64,000 nucleotides of DNA from Nocardioides sp. zg-1230 (GTDB lineage Bacteria > Actinomycetota > Actinomycetes > Propionibacteriales > Nocardioidaceae): the NCBI RefSeq assembly GCF_013155335.1, contig NZ_JABJQZ010000009.1:62001-126000 (forward strand), given 5' to 3'. Each line of letters opens with the position of its first letter. Position 1 is the stretch's first letter. Below, piece after piece: positions 54,253-63,481 of this stretch. Position numbers and translations under genes: made by a program. Below the pieces are notes generated by a model. The model was not told the origin of the DNA, searched no databases, and saw only the letters and a list, made by a program, of their open reading frames with translations.

Positions 54253-55611
54253 ATGAGCGAGCCCCAGCCCGGTCGCAACCGTGTGCTCTGGCTGTCCACC
54301 ATCGCGTTCACGCTGATGTTCGCCGTGTGGTTGATGTTCGGCATCCTGGGCAAGCCCATCCAGGAGGAGTTCGGCCTCACCGAGGTGCAGCTGTCCTGGG
54401 TCGTGGCGGCGGCTGCGCTCAACGGATCTCTCTGGCGTCTTCCGGCCGGCATGGTCACCGACCGCATCGGCGGCCGGAAGGTCATGACCTTCCTCCTGCT
54501 CGCGACCGCCATCCCGGCGTACCTCGTCTCGCGGGTGGAGTCCTACGGCATGCTCCTCGTGCTGGCCTTCCTGGTCGGGTTCGCCGGCAACGCCTTCTCG
54601 TCGGGCATCGCATGGAACTCCGCCTGGCAACCCCGCGAGCACCAGGGCTTCGCGCTCGGTCTCTTCGGGGCGGGCAACGTCGGCGCCTCGGTCACGAAGT
54701 TCATCGGCCCACCGTTGATCGCGGGCACCGCCGGTGCCACCTACTTCGGCTTCATCGAGGGCGGCTGGCGCCTCGTCCCGGTCGTGTACGCCGTCCTGCT
54801 GGTGGTGATGGCGGCACTGTTGTGGTTCGGCACCCCGAGCCACGACCGGGCACCCGGCACCGGTCAGACGCTGCGGGAGCAGGTGCGTCCGCTCGGGAGC
54901 ATGCGGGTGTGGCGCTTCAGCCTCTACTACGTCGCGGTGTTCGGCGCCTACGTCGCGCTCGCCGCCTGGCTGCCGACCTACTACATGGACAACTTCGACG
55001 TCTCGCTCCAGACGGCGGCCCTGCTGACGGCGACGTACATCTTCCCGGCCAGCCTCCTGCGGCCCTACGGCGGACACCTCTCCGACCGCTTCGGTGCCCG
55101 CCGCGTCATGTACTGGACGTTCGGCGCGATGCTCGTGGTGACCGGAATCCTGATGATGCCCAACGGTCACATCGTGATCGTGCACCCGGACGGGTCGCAG
55201 AGCGAGCACCTCGCCTACAGCATCGGCCTCGTGCCGTTCGCCCTCCTCGTGTTCGCGCTCGGATGCGCCATGGGGGTCGGCAAGGCCGCGGTCTTCAAGC
55301 ACATCCCCGAGTACTTCCCCGACAACGTGGGGGCCGTCGGCGGACTGGTGGGGATGCTCGGCGGCCTCGGTGGGTTCTTCCTGCCGCCGCTGTTCGCCTA
55401 CACGAAGGCCTGGTTCGGGTTCCCCTCCAGCACCTTCTTCGTGCTGTTCGTGCTCACCCTGACCTGCGCGGTCTGGATGCACTGGACCGTGGTCCACATG
55501 CTGCACACCCAGTCCCCCGAGCTGGCCGGCCGGCTCGAGAACCCCGACGACGACCGCCGACCCGGGTTCGGCGGGGAACACGACCGACTGCCTGAGGAGG
55601 CACGAGCATGA
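54253..55611 (+). CDS. narK: NarK-type nitrate/nitrite transporter, first copy
   Basis: 452 residues with 12 membrane segments and a GGAGGAG ribosome binding site. The nitrate-porter family signature appears as FLVGFAGNAFSSGIAWNSAW (nitrate signature 1) and GMLGGLGGFFLPPLF (signature 2). The single-domain, 12-helix form with ALNGSLWRLPAGMVTDRIGG resembles NarK1-type nitrate/proton symporters. It is divergent from narG and overlaps the next narK by four bases. Confidence 0.93.
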   Translation: MSEPQPGRNRVLWLSTIAFTLMFAVWLMFGILGKPIQEEFGLTEVQLSWVVAAAALNGSLWRLPAGMVTDRIGGRKVMTFLLLATAIPAYLVSRVESYGMLLVLAFLVGFAGNAFSSGIAWNSAWQPREHQGFALGLFGAGNVGASVTKFIGPPLIAGTAGATYFGFIEGGWRLVPVVYAVLLVVMAALLWFGTPSHDRAPGTGQTLREQVRPLGSMRVWRFSLYYVAVFGAYVALAAWLPTYYMDNFDVSLQTAALLTATYIFPASLLRPYGGHLSDRFGARRVMYWTFGAMLVVTGILMMPNGHIVIVHPDGSQSEHLAYSIGLVPFALLVFALGCAMGVGKAAVFKHIPEYFPDNVGAVGGLVGMLGGLGGFFLPPLFAYTKAWFGFPSSTFFVLFVLTLTCAVWMHWTVVHMLHTQSPELAGRLENPDDDRRPGFGGEHDRLPEEARA

Positions 55612-57005
55612 AGCCAGAGGCACCGACCCGTAGCAAGGGCGAGTGGCTGGAGTCGTGGGATCCCGAGAACGAGCAGACCTGGGACGAGCGCCTGGCGTGG
55701 AAGACGCTCTGGCTCACCACGTTCGCCCTGTTCCTCGCCTTCGTGGCGTGGTTCCTGCCGAGTGCGCTCATCCCCAAGCTCAACCCGCTCGGCTACAGCT
55801 TCACGACCACCCAGCTCTACTGGATGGCCGCGATGCCCGGCCTCTCGGCCGGTCTGTTCCGCCTCCTGTGGATGGTCCTGCCCCCGATCATGGGCACGCG
55901 GAAGATGGTCGCCCTGACCTCCCTTCTCCTGGTCTTCTCGACCCTCGGCTGGGGCGTGCGCGTCCAGGAGCCGACCGCGCCCTACTGGGAGCTGATGGTG
56001 CTCGCGTTCCTGGCGGGCATCGGCGGAGGCGCGTTCTCCGGCTTCATGCCGAGCACCTCCTACTTCTTCCCCAAGCGCAAGCAGGGGACCGCGCTGGGCC
56101 TGCAGGCCGGCATCGGCAACTTCGGCGTCTCCGCGGTCCAGCTGCTCACCCCCTACCTCATCGGCTTCTCGTGGCTGGCGTTCTTCGGCTCGAAGCAGAC
56201 GATCTCGATGCCCGGCAAGCCGCCGCAGGACGTCTGGTACCAGAACGCCGCGTTCGTCTGGATCCCGCTCATGGTGCTGGCCGCGGTCCTCGCGTGGACG
56301 ATGCTCAAGTCCGTGCCCATCAAGGCGAACATCCGCCAGCAGTTCGACATCTTCGGCAACGTCGACACCTGGTTGATGACGCTGCTCTACATCATGACCT
56401 TCGGCACCTTCTCGGGGCTGGCGGCCCAGTTCGGCCTGCTCATGGCCGACCTCTACGGCATCAGCAACCCCGACATCGTGCAGGGCACCGGGGCGGCCGC
56501 GACCGTCCTCATCGAGGGCTACGAGGTCCCGGACGTGGTGAAGTTCGTGTTCCTCGGCCCGCTGGTCGGGGCCGGAGCGCGCGTCCTGTTCGCACCCCTC
56601 ACCGACCGCACCGGTGGCGCGATCTGGACCCTCGTGTCGGGCGTCGGGCTGATCATCTCCATCGCCTTCACGATGCCCGCCCTGACTCCCGACACGACGT
56701 CGGCCGCGACTCTCGACGCCGGGTTCGACCAGTTCCTGTGGGGCATGCTGGCGATCTTCCTCTTCGCGGGCATCGGCAACGCGTCGACGTTCAAGCAGAT
56801 GCCGATGATCTTCGAGAAGCGGCAGGCCGGTGGCGTCATCGGCTGGACCGCGGCGATCGCCGCCTTCGGCCCCTTCTTCTTCGGGATCGGTGTCACGACG
56901 CTCGGACCGACGGTGTTCTACGCCATCGGGATCGCGTGGGCCGTCATGTGCGTGGGCATCACCTGGGTCCGCTACGCACGGAAGGGCGCCCCGAAGCCCG
57001 GGTGA
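55608..57005 (+). CDS. narK: NarK-type nitrate/nitrite transporter, second copy
   Basis: 465 residues with 12 membrane segments. GGAGG lies seven bases before the ATG, inside the end of the previous gene. It opens with a charged segment (LESWDPENEQTWDERLAWKT) typical of NarK2-type transporters. The two signatures read AGIGGGAFSGFMPSTSYFFP and TAAIAAFGPFFFGIGV. Tandem NarK1/NarK2 pairs divide nitrate uptake and nitrate/nitrite exchange in other bacteria; that division is assumed here. Confidence 0.92.
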   Translation: MKPEAPTRSKGEWLESWDPENEQTWDERLAWKTLWLTTFALFLAFVAWFLPSALIPKLNPLGYSFTTTQLYWMAAMPGLSAGLFRLLWMVLPPIMGTRKMVALTSLLLVFSTLGWGVRVQEPTAPYWELMVLAFLAGIGGGAFSGFMPSTSYFFPKRKQGTALGLQAGIGNFGVSAVQLLTPYLIGFSWLAFFGSKQTISMPGKPPQDVWYQNAAFVWIPLMVLAAVLAWTMLKSVPIKANIRQQFDIFGNVDTWLMTLLYIMTFGTFSGLAAQFGLLMADLYGISNPDIVQGTGAAATVLIEGYEVPDVVKFVFLGPLVGAGARVLFAPLTDRTGGAIWTLVSGVGLIISIAFTMPALTPDTTSAATLDAGFDQFLWGMLAIFLFAGIGNASTFKQMPMIFEKRQAGGVIGWTAAIAAFGPFFFGIGVTTLGPTVFYAIGIAWAVMCVGITWVRYARKGAPKPG

Positions 57006-57018
57006 GGCCTCCGGGCCG

Positions 57019-57519
57019 TCAGCCCGGGAACGCCTGGGCGTACATCGCCTCGAGCTCGGGGCTGGTCTCGGCCGTGAAGCCGCACAGCGTCACCCGGTCG
57101 CCGTCGGCGCTGACCAGGTAGGTCTGCCCCTCCTGGAAGTCGACGGCCATCAGCAGGTCGTCGAGGCTCCCGCCGGGGGCCTCGACGGTGACCGTCGACG
57201 CCTCGCCGCCGGCGTACCACTGGTCCACCTCGAGGGTCGCGGTCCCGTCCTCGACCGAGGTGACGGTGCCCTCGAAGGCGGTGTCGAACGTGGACAGCAC
57301 CTCCGCGGACGGCATCGCGCACTTGCCGGCCGTCGAGGCGTCGGCGGTCAGGGCGAGGGGCTCGTTCGACATGGACTCGCTCGTGCCCTCGCCGGGGCTC
57401 GTGTCGTCGGTGGCCGTGGTGTCGCCCTCCGAGCCGCAGCCGGAGAGGACCAGGACGAGGGTCGCCGCGAGTGCGGGGAGCAGGCGGGCGGTGCTGGATC
57501 GGTGGACGTGTCGGCTCAT
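57019..57519 (-). CDS. Predicted lipoprotein of unknown function
   Basis: 166 residues from the second ATG (57519), which has AAGGG upstream at usable spacing; an ATG at 57528 is too close to it. A lipoprotein signal peptide ends in the lipobox LSGC (LVLVLSGCGSEGD). A Thr/Ser/Gly-rich linker and a beta-rich domain follow (FEGTVTSVEDGTATLEVDQW; LVSADGDRVTLCGFTAE) with two cysteines that could form a disulfide. The pattern of a soluble OB-like or NTF2-like tethered domain is seen in other actinobacterial lipoproteins. It converges with narK. Confidence 0.8.
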   Translation of the reverse strand: MSRHVHRSSTARLLPALAATLVLVLSGCGSEGDTTATDDTSPGEGTSESMSNEPLALTADASTAGKCAMPSAEVLSTFDTAFEGTVTSVEDGTATLEVDQWYAGGEASTVTVEAPGGSLDDLLMAVDFQEGQTYLVSADGDRVTLCGFTAETSPELEAMYAQAFPG

Positions 57520-57604
57520 GGCAGGCATCCCTTCGTCAGGCGTGAGGAGCAGCCTCGCTCCTGTAGAGGTGGGACGGGGCGAGGGGCCATCGGGTTCCCG
57601 CCCA

Positions 57605-58405
57605 TCACCGGTCGTCGTCCTCGTCCTCCTCCTCGACCCGGCGCTTGATGCGTCCGAGGCCGGGGATCTTGCCGAGGATCTCGTTGAGCTCGCGAGACAC
57701 GACGAGCAGGTCGTGCAGGTCGGGCGCCACCGACCCGAGGGTGGCCAGGACGGGCACGATGTCGCGTTCGAACTGCTCGGTCACCGCGGGCAGGTGGTCG
57801 ACGAGGGTCACCAGCGCGGCCACCTCCTCGGGGTGGGTCGTGTCGGCCAGCGTCTGCAGCGTCGGCTGCAGCGTCGTGAGCGGGGGCTCGAGCACGTCGA
57901 GCAGGGCCGCCGCCCGGCCCGCCTGGACGGAGGCGCCGTCGACCACGGTCTCCACGCGCTCGATCTCGGTCGCGGCAGCGCCTACGACGGTGCCGACCTT
58001 CGCCACCTCTGCGGTCGCCGCCTCCACGACCGTGCCCACCCGGGCGACCTCGGTGGTCGCCGCGTCCACGACCGTCCCGACGCGAGCGACCTCGACGGTC
58101 GAGGCGTCCAGGACCGTGCCGACGCGGGCGACCTCGGCGGTGGCCGCGTCCAGGACCGTGCCGACGCGGGTCACCTGGGTGGTTGCTGCATCGAGAACGG
58201 TGCCCACGCGCCCCACCTCGGTGGCCGCCGCGTCGGCGACTCCTTCGACGCGGTCGACGATGACGGTGGCCCGGCCCACCAGCGCCTCGGCCTGGTCGAG
58301 CAGGGCCAACATGCGCGGGACGGCGCCGAGGAGCGCCTCGACCTGCTCGCTCCCCCGTTCGAGGGCCGACATCACGTCACGGGGTCCGGGCACGGGCAGG
58401 CGCAT
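57605..58405 (-). CDS. Hypothetical protein with eight tandem 14-residue repeats
   Basis: 266 residues. Residues 53-164 are eight consecutive 14-residue units close to VGTVLDAATAEVAR. Hydrophobic residues at unit positions 1, 4, 5, 8 and 12 suggest a long amphipathic helix or coiled coil. The C-terminal 90 residues (LPAVTEQFERDIVPVLATLG; DLLVVSRELNEILGKIPGLG) resemble an actinobacterial family sometimes mislabelled as a RuBisCO large subunit. The protein ends in an acidic run (EEEDEDDDR). No signal peptide or membrane segment. Function unknown. Confidence 0.78.
   Translation of the reverse strand: MRLPVPGPRDVMSALERGSEQVEALLGAVPRMLALLDQAEALVGRATVIVDRVEGVADAAATEVGRVGTVLDAATTQVTRVGTVLDAATAEVARVGTVLDASTVEVARVGTVVDAATTEVARVGTVVEAATAEVAKVGTVVGAAATEIERVETVVDGASVQAGRAAALLDVLEPPLTTLQPTLQTLADTTHPEEVAALVTLVDHLPAVTEQFERDIVPVLATLGSVAPDLHDLLVVSRELNEILGKIPGLGRIKRRVEEEDEDDDR
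57914..58249 (-). repeat. Eight 42-bp coding repeats
   Basis: The 42-bp units encode the 14-residue repeats of the surrounding gene. The DNA copies differ mainly at synonymous positions, and several neighbouring units are almost identical (for example the GACGCGGGCGACCTCG blocks near 58080-58140). This is consistent with recent unit duplication. Confidence 0.85.
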
Positions 58406-58443
58406 GCGCCATTCCTACCAGCGGGTGCCGCGCGGGGGACGGC

Positions 58444-58605
58444 TCCGCACGTGCGGCGGAGGTGGCCGTCGTACGCACCGACGGGCCCACCGTAGGCAGC
58501 TCGGTACGCCGCCCTCGTCCGGCACGCTCGGCCTCCCGCCCGGCGCTGCGAACTGCCTACGTTGCTCGCCGGCGTCCGCACGTGCGGCGGTGGGAGCCGT
58601 ACGAC
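58444..58605. repeat. Nested short repeats in the gap before groEL's 3' end
   Basis: TCCGCACGTGCGGCGG occurs at 58444-58459 and 58575-58590 and contains the palindrome CCGCACGTGCGG. GTCGTACG (58468-58475) and its complement (58598-58605), and CGTAGGCAG (58491-58499) and its complement (58553-58561), form inverted pairs. No convincing gene is present in 58406-58682. Confidence 0.6.
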
Positions 58606-58627
58606 ACGCGGGCCGCCGCGGAAATGG

Positions 58628-58659
58628 AGCAGGGCCCCCGCCGGAGTGGGGGCCCTGCT
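58628..58659 (-). terminator. Terminator hairpin after groEL
   Basis: AGCAGGGCCCCC and GGGGGCCCTGCT form a perfect 12-bp stem with an 8-base loop, 23 bases past the groEL stop. On the transcript the stem is followed by CCATTTCC, a poor T-run. Confidence 0.7.
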
Positions 58660-58682
58660 GTGGTGCTGGTGGAGCGGACGGA

Positions 58683-60311
<1,629 letters not shown>

Positions 60312-60438
60312 ATCGCGTGCGATTCCTATCGACGTGAGTCTGTGTGTCGACATCAGGAGGGCTGCCCGCGACGGACGATCCGCTCCACCGACGATCCATT
60401 CACGTCGGCTTCCGCGGACCTCAGCGTCACCTGAGTCG

Positions 60439-60465
60439 TTGTCACTCTCATGGCGAGAGTGCCAA
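60439..60465. promoter_or_regulatory. CIRCE operator, proximal copy
   Basis: TTGTCACTC, nine bases, GAGTGCCAA: a close match to the HrcA operator consensus TTAGCACTC-N9-GAGTGCTAA, with deviations at two to three outer positions. It lies between groEL and the distal copy. Confidence 0.75.
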
Positions 60466-60473
60466 CGTCATGT

Positions 60474-60500
60474 TTAGCACTCGCACCCCGAGAGTGCAAA
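60474..60500. promoter_or_regulatory. CIRCE operator, distal copy, overlapping the groEL promoter
   Basis: TTAGCACTC, nine bases, GAGTGCAAA: one mismatch to the consensus. On the minus strand TTGCAC (60494-60499) and TAAACA are 17 bp apart, so the operator probably covers the groEL -35 and -10. Confidence 0.88.
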
Positions 60501-60527
60501 CGACTCAGGTGTCGCGTCAGCCGCCGA

Positions 60528-61997
60528 TCAAGGCATCTGGATGAGCTTGATGCTCTCGGTGACGGCGTTGACCGCTGTCGCGAAGATCGGGCCGAGCTCC
60601 GCGCCACTGGCAGCACAGTAGAAGTAGTCGCCGTCCTTGTTCTCGTCCACCCTCTCGGCCGCGGTCGAGCAGTCGCTGTCGGCCTTGCTCGGCGTGCCGG
60701 ACGGGGTCGGCGATGCCGCCGCGGCGAGGTAGTCGCGCACCCACGGTGAGCGCGGCGTACGACCTCCCGGCTTCTCGCAGGACGCCGACCGGGCGTCTCC
60801 GAAGCCGATCACCAGGACAGTGACCCCGCGCGCCTTGGCCTGCTCGGCCACCGTGGCGAGGTTGTCGCACCCCTTCTTGCCCTTTCCGTTCCCGTAGGAG
60901 TTGCGACCTGCCCCGACGTCGCCCGAGCTCGCGAGGGACGTGCTGCCCTCCTCCAGGAGCTCGTCGGGCTGGCCGTCCGTCTCGAAGACCAGCACCTTCT
61001 TCGCCGTGCCGGGTCGCCTGGGCAGCGAACCGAGGTTGTTCGGGTCCAGGCCGAGCAGGTAGCGCGACGCCCCCTTGAAGGCCGAGGCGAGATGCGTGCC
61101 GTAGCTGCCCGTCGACAGACCGGGGACAGCGCCGTTGGGCATGCACCTGACGCCCCTCACGAGCTTGCTGCTCGAGCTGATGGCGGCGTCGCGGGTGGCC
61201 TTGTAGTCGTTGGTGAAGTCGATGGCGATCCACTTCCCACCCTTGGCACCGTCCGCCGCCGTGGTGGCCGCGGTCGCACACGAGGAGGTGCCCTTGCTCT
61301 TGTGCATCGCGCCGAACGCGACGTAGTGGAGCGTCGGGTCCATCACGCCGAGGCTGTCGACGATGGCGGCCTGCATGTCCTCCCGGTCGTCGTCGGCCAT
61401 GCTGGTGGTGCGATCCGCCATGAAGACGATGTCCATCGGGTTCGGCAGTGTCTCCCCGCACGAGCCTCGACAGGCCGACGACGACACGGAACCCGTGGAG
61501 CCACGGTCGTGCCCGATGACCGGCGCGAAGTCGAAGTCCACATCCTTGGAGTCGGTCACCCGGATGGTGTTGCAGCGAGCCGTGACAGGGCACGGGATAG
61601 AACAGATCCGCGTGTTGCAGCGCACGTGAGAGCTGTCGTACGTCCCGGGGTCGCACGTCGCCGGGATCTGGTCCGAGGCCACCTGCCTGCCGGCGCCGGT
61701 CGACGCGACCACGCAGAAGAGCTCGGTGTCCGGCGTCATCGCGGGATCCTGGGACTTGGCCATCGTCACCGCCCACGTCCGGGCGTCGGTGCCGCTCGCC
61801 GGCAGCTCGAACGCCCCGGCGTGCGCCGCGGAGTCGACGTGGTCGTGGAGCCTCTGGCGCTCCATGGCGAGGGAGGAGATGTCGACGGCAAGGGCCGCGC
61901 AGGCGAAGATCACCAGAGCGAGCAGGGCGACCAGGAAGGCCACCGCACCCGACTCGTCCGATCCTTCACCCCTGCGCGCCGCCAGGGCGCGCCTCAC
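60528..61997 (-). CDS. TadG-like protein with von Willebrand A domain
   Basis: 489 residues from GTG at 61997, overlapping the TadE stop (GTGA). A TadE/TadG-type N-terminal helix (AVAFLVALLALVIFACAALA, about 19-38, then VDISSLAMERQRLHDHVDSA) would anchor it. The extracytoplasmic part holds a VWA domain with an Asp-x-Thr-x-Ser MIDAS-like motif at 195-199 (FMADRTTSM; consensus DxSxS) and many cysteines. TadG proteins act in Flp-type pilus assembly or surface display. No tadA, tadB, tadC or pilin genes are in view. Confidence 0.85.
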   Translation of the reverse strand: MRRALAARRGEGSDESGAVAFLVALLALVIFACAALAVDISSLAMERQRLHDHVDSAAHAGAFELPASGTDARTWAVTMAKSQDPAMTPDTELFCVVASTGAGRQVASDQIPATCDPGTYDSSHVRCNTRICSIPCPVTARCNTIRVTDSKDVDFDFAPVIGHDRGSTGSVSSSACRGSCGETLPNPMDIVFMADRTTSMADDDREDMQAAIVDSLGVMDPTLHYVAFGAMHKSKGTSSCATAATTAADGAKGGKWIAIDFTNDYKATRDAAISSSSKLVRGVRCMPNGAVPGLSTGSYGTHLASAFKGASRYLLGLDPNNLGSLPRRPGTAKKVLVFETDGQPDELLEEGSTSLASSGDVGAGRNSYGNGKGKKGCDNLATVAEQAKARGVTVLVIGFGDARSASCEKPGGRTPRSPWVRDYLAAAASPTPSGTPSKADSDCSTAAERVDENKDGDYFYCAASGAELGPIFATAVNAVTESIKLIQMP

Positions 61998-62413
61998 TCG
62001 ATCCTCATCTTGCTGGTCTTGGACAGCGTGAGGCTCGAGGACAGTGCCTTCCCCATCGGGGTGAGCCACCCGTGCTCGTAGGTCGCGGTCACGACGGCAA
62101 CCCCGCCCGAGGTGTGGTTGGCGTCCCATGACCCGCATGCCCCGCCGAGGGGCGTCTCGCAGGTCACCTGGACCGTGACCCGCCCCTCGAGGTCGGTCAA
62201 CGAGTCGTTGACGACGTCGTCGACCTCGCTCTGGCTGGCACTGAGGCTGGCGGCGCGCACCCCTTCGCGGGTGGCGTTGTTGAGCACGGTGTAACGGTTG
62301 ATCGCGAAGCCGAGTTCGATGATCGAGAACACGACCGCCAGCAGCAGAGGCACCACGAGTGCGAACTCCACCGCCGCCGCACCGCGATCCTCGCGTGGGC
62401 GTGAAAAGGGCAT
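61994..62413 (-). CDS. TadE-family minor pilin-like protein
   Basis: 139 residues with GGGAGG eight bases before the ATG. The TadE signature is at the N-terminus: REDRGAAAVEFALVVPLLLA (Glu after the hydrophobic onset, as in prepilin-like cleavage), continuing VVFSIIELGFAINRYTVLNN. A small extracytoplasmic beta domain follows, with two cysteines (CETPLGGACG). Overlap with the TadG-like gene suggests a two-subunit surface structure. Confidence 0.85.
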   Translation of the reverse strand: MPFSRPREDRGAAAVEFALVVPLLLAVVFSIIELGFAINRYTVLNNATREGVRAASLSASQSEVDDVVNDSLTDLEGRVTVQVTCETPLGGACGSWDANHTSGGVAVVTATYEHGWLTPMGKALSSSLTLSKTSKMRIE

Positions 62414-62591
62414 GACTATTTCCTCCCGCAGATGCGACGCGCAGGACTGCTCCCGACGTCGCGAAGGTTGTGACGGTGATCCGGCACGGATGACGGATCA
62501 CCGGTCCCGCCCGCACCCCCCAGCGCAGGCAGAACAAGGGCAACCTAATGCGCAGGGGGGACGGTCCACCCCCCGCAGCGGGATCTCTTTG

Positions 62592-62614
62592 CCGTCCTGT
62601 CTAGACAGGGACGG
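62592..62614 (-). terminator. Terminator-like hairpin abutting the ATP-grasp stop
   Basis: CCGTCCTGTCT and AGACAGGGACGG pair almost fully, with one bulged G and almost no loop. It begins immediately after the ATP-grasp stop codon. The remainder of the gap to tadE (62414-62591) shows no recognised signal apart from the tadE ribosome binding site. Confidence 0.5.
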
Positions 62615-63481
62615 TCAGCGACCGGCGTCGACCCGCGCGGCGAGGAGGTCGGCGAACGGCTCCGCGTTGGCCGGCGACACGTCCAGGTAGAGCCCCGGCT
62701 CGATCAGCTCGAGCTCGCTCACGACCCAGCCCCCGTCCCAGCGCAGCAGGTCGACGCGCAGGTAGTCCATCGGCCGACCGAAGCGCTCGGCCATCGCGTC
62801 GTACGCCGTCATCACCAGGTCGCCGACGTCGCCGGTCGCGACTGCGCGGACCCGGCCGCCGAACTCCTCGTTGACGCGTACGTCGCCCTCGCCGGGCAGC
62901 TTGTCGAAGCGCTGCCCGAGCCGCCCGTCGAGGACGTAGACGGACGACTCCCCGTGGGTGCGGATCGACTCCACGAGCGGCTGCACGACCCAGGGGCCGT
63001 CGACCTCGGGGTAGTCGGGGTGGCTGCGGACCGGGCGGCCCAGGCGGGGGTCCTCGGGGTCGGTGACGACGAGGAGGCCCGCTCCCCCGGCGCCCACGCG
63101 CGGCTTGACCACAGCCGTGCCGAAGCGGCGTACGCCCCGGGCCAGGTCGTCGCGGTCGTCGGCGAGGACCGTCGGCACGACCGGCAGGTCTCCGAGCTCG
63201 GTCAGGTAGCGCTTGTCGTGGTTCCAGGCGAAGACGTCGGCGCCGTTGAGCAGGCGCGCCTGGTCGAGCGACGCCGTCCACGCGAGGAACTCGGCGTGGC
63301 GGGTGACGTAGTCCCACGTCGAGCGGACCGCGACGAGATCGGCGTCTGCCCAGTCGACCGACGGGTCGTCCCACCGCGCCCAGGTGAAGTCGACCCCGCG
63401 GTCGCGGAGGACGGCGTCGAGGGCACCCGCGCCGGGCTCCCCCTGCGGCAGGTCACCGCTGGTGGCGAGCAGGACCTTCAT
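62615..63481 (-). CDS. ATP-grasp superfamily enzyme
   Basis: 288 residues. An N-terminal pre-ATP-grasp fold (VLLATSGDLPQGEPGAGALD; VRSTWDYVTRHAEFLAW) and the ATP-grasp core follow: TAVVKPRVGAGGAGLLVV (ATP-binding Lys and glycine loop), GPWVVQPLVESIRTHGESSV, and the metal-binding VVSELELIEPGLYLD (Glu residues). This group, glutathione-synthetase-like, makes amide or peptide bonds, often in natural-product or modification clusters. The start overlaps the stop of the adjoining methyltransferase gene by four bases. Confidence 0.86.
   Translation of the reverse strand: MKVLLATSGDLPQGEPGAGALDAVLRDRGVDFTWARWDDPSVDWADADLVAVRSTWDYVTRHAEFLAWTASLDQARLLNGADVFAWNHDKRYLTELGDLPVVPTVLADDRDDLARGVRRFGTAVVKPRVGAGGAGLLVVTDPEDPRLGRPVRSHPDYPEVDGPWVVQPLVESIRTHGESSVYVLDGRLGQRFDKLPGEGDVRVNEEFGGRVRAVATGDVGDLVMTAYDAMAERFGRPMDYLRVDLLRWDGGWVVSELELIEPGLYLDVSPANAEPFADLLAARVDAGR

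Noticed and set aside
48915..55595. Two plus-strand reading frames of about 1000 and 1200 codons opposite narH, narG and across narK
   Set aside because: Same artefact: they lie antisense to or out of frame with certain nar genes, and their composition is not protein-like.
57605..58405. RuBisCO large subunit
   Set aside because: Some related proteins carry that label, but no RuBisCO active-site motif or length is present.
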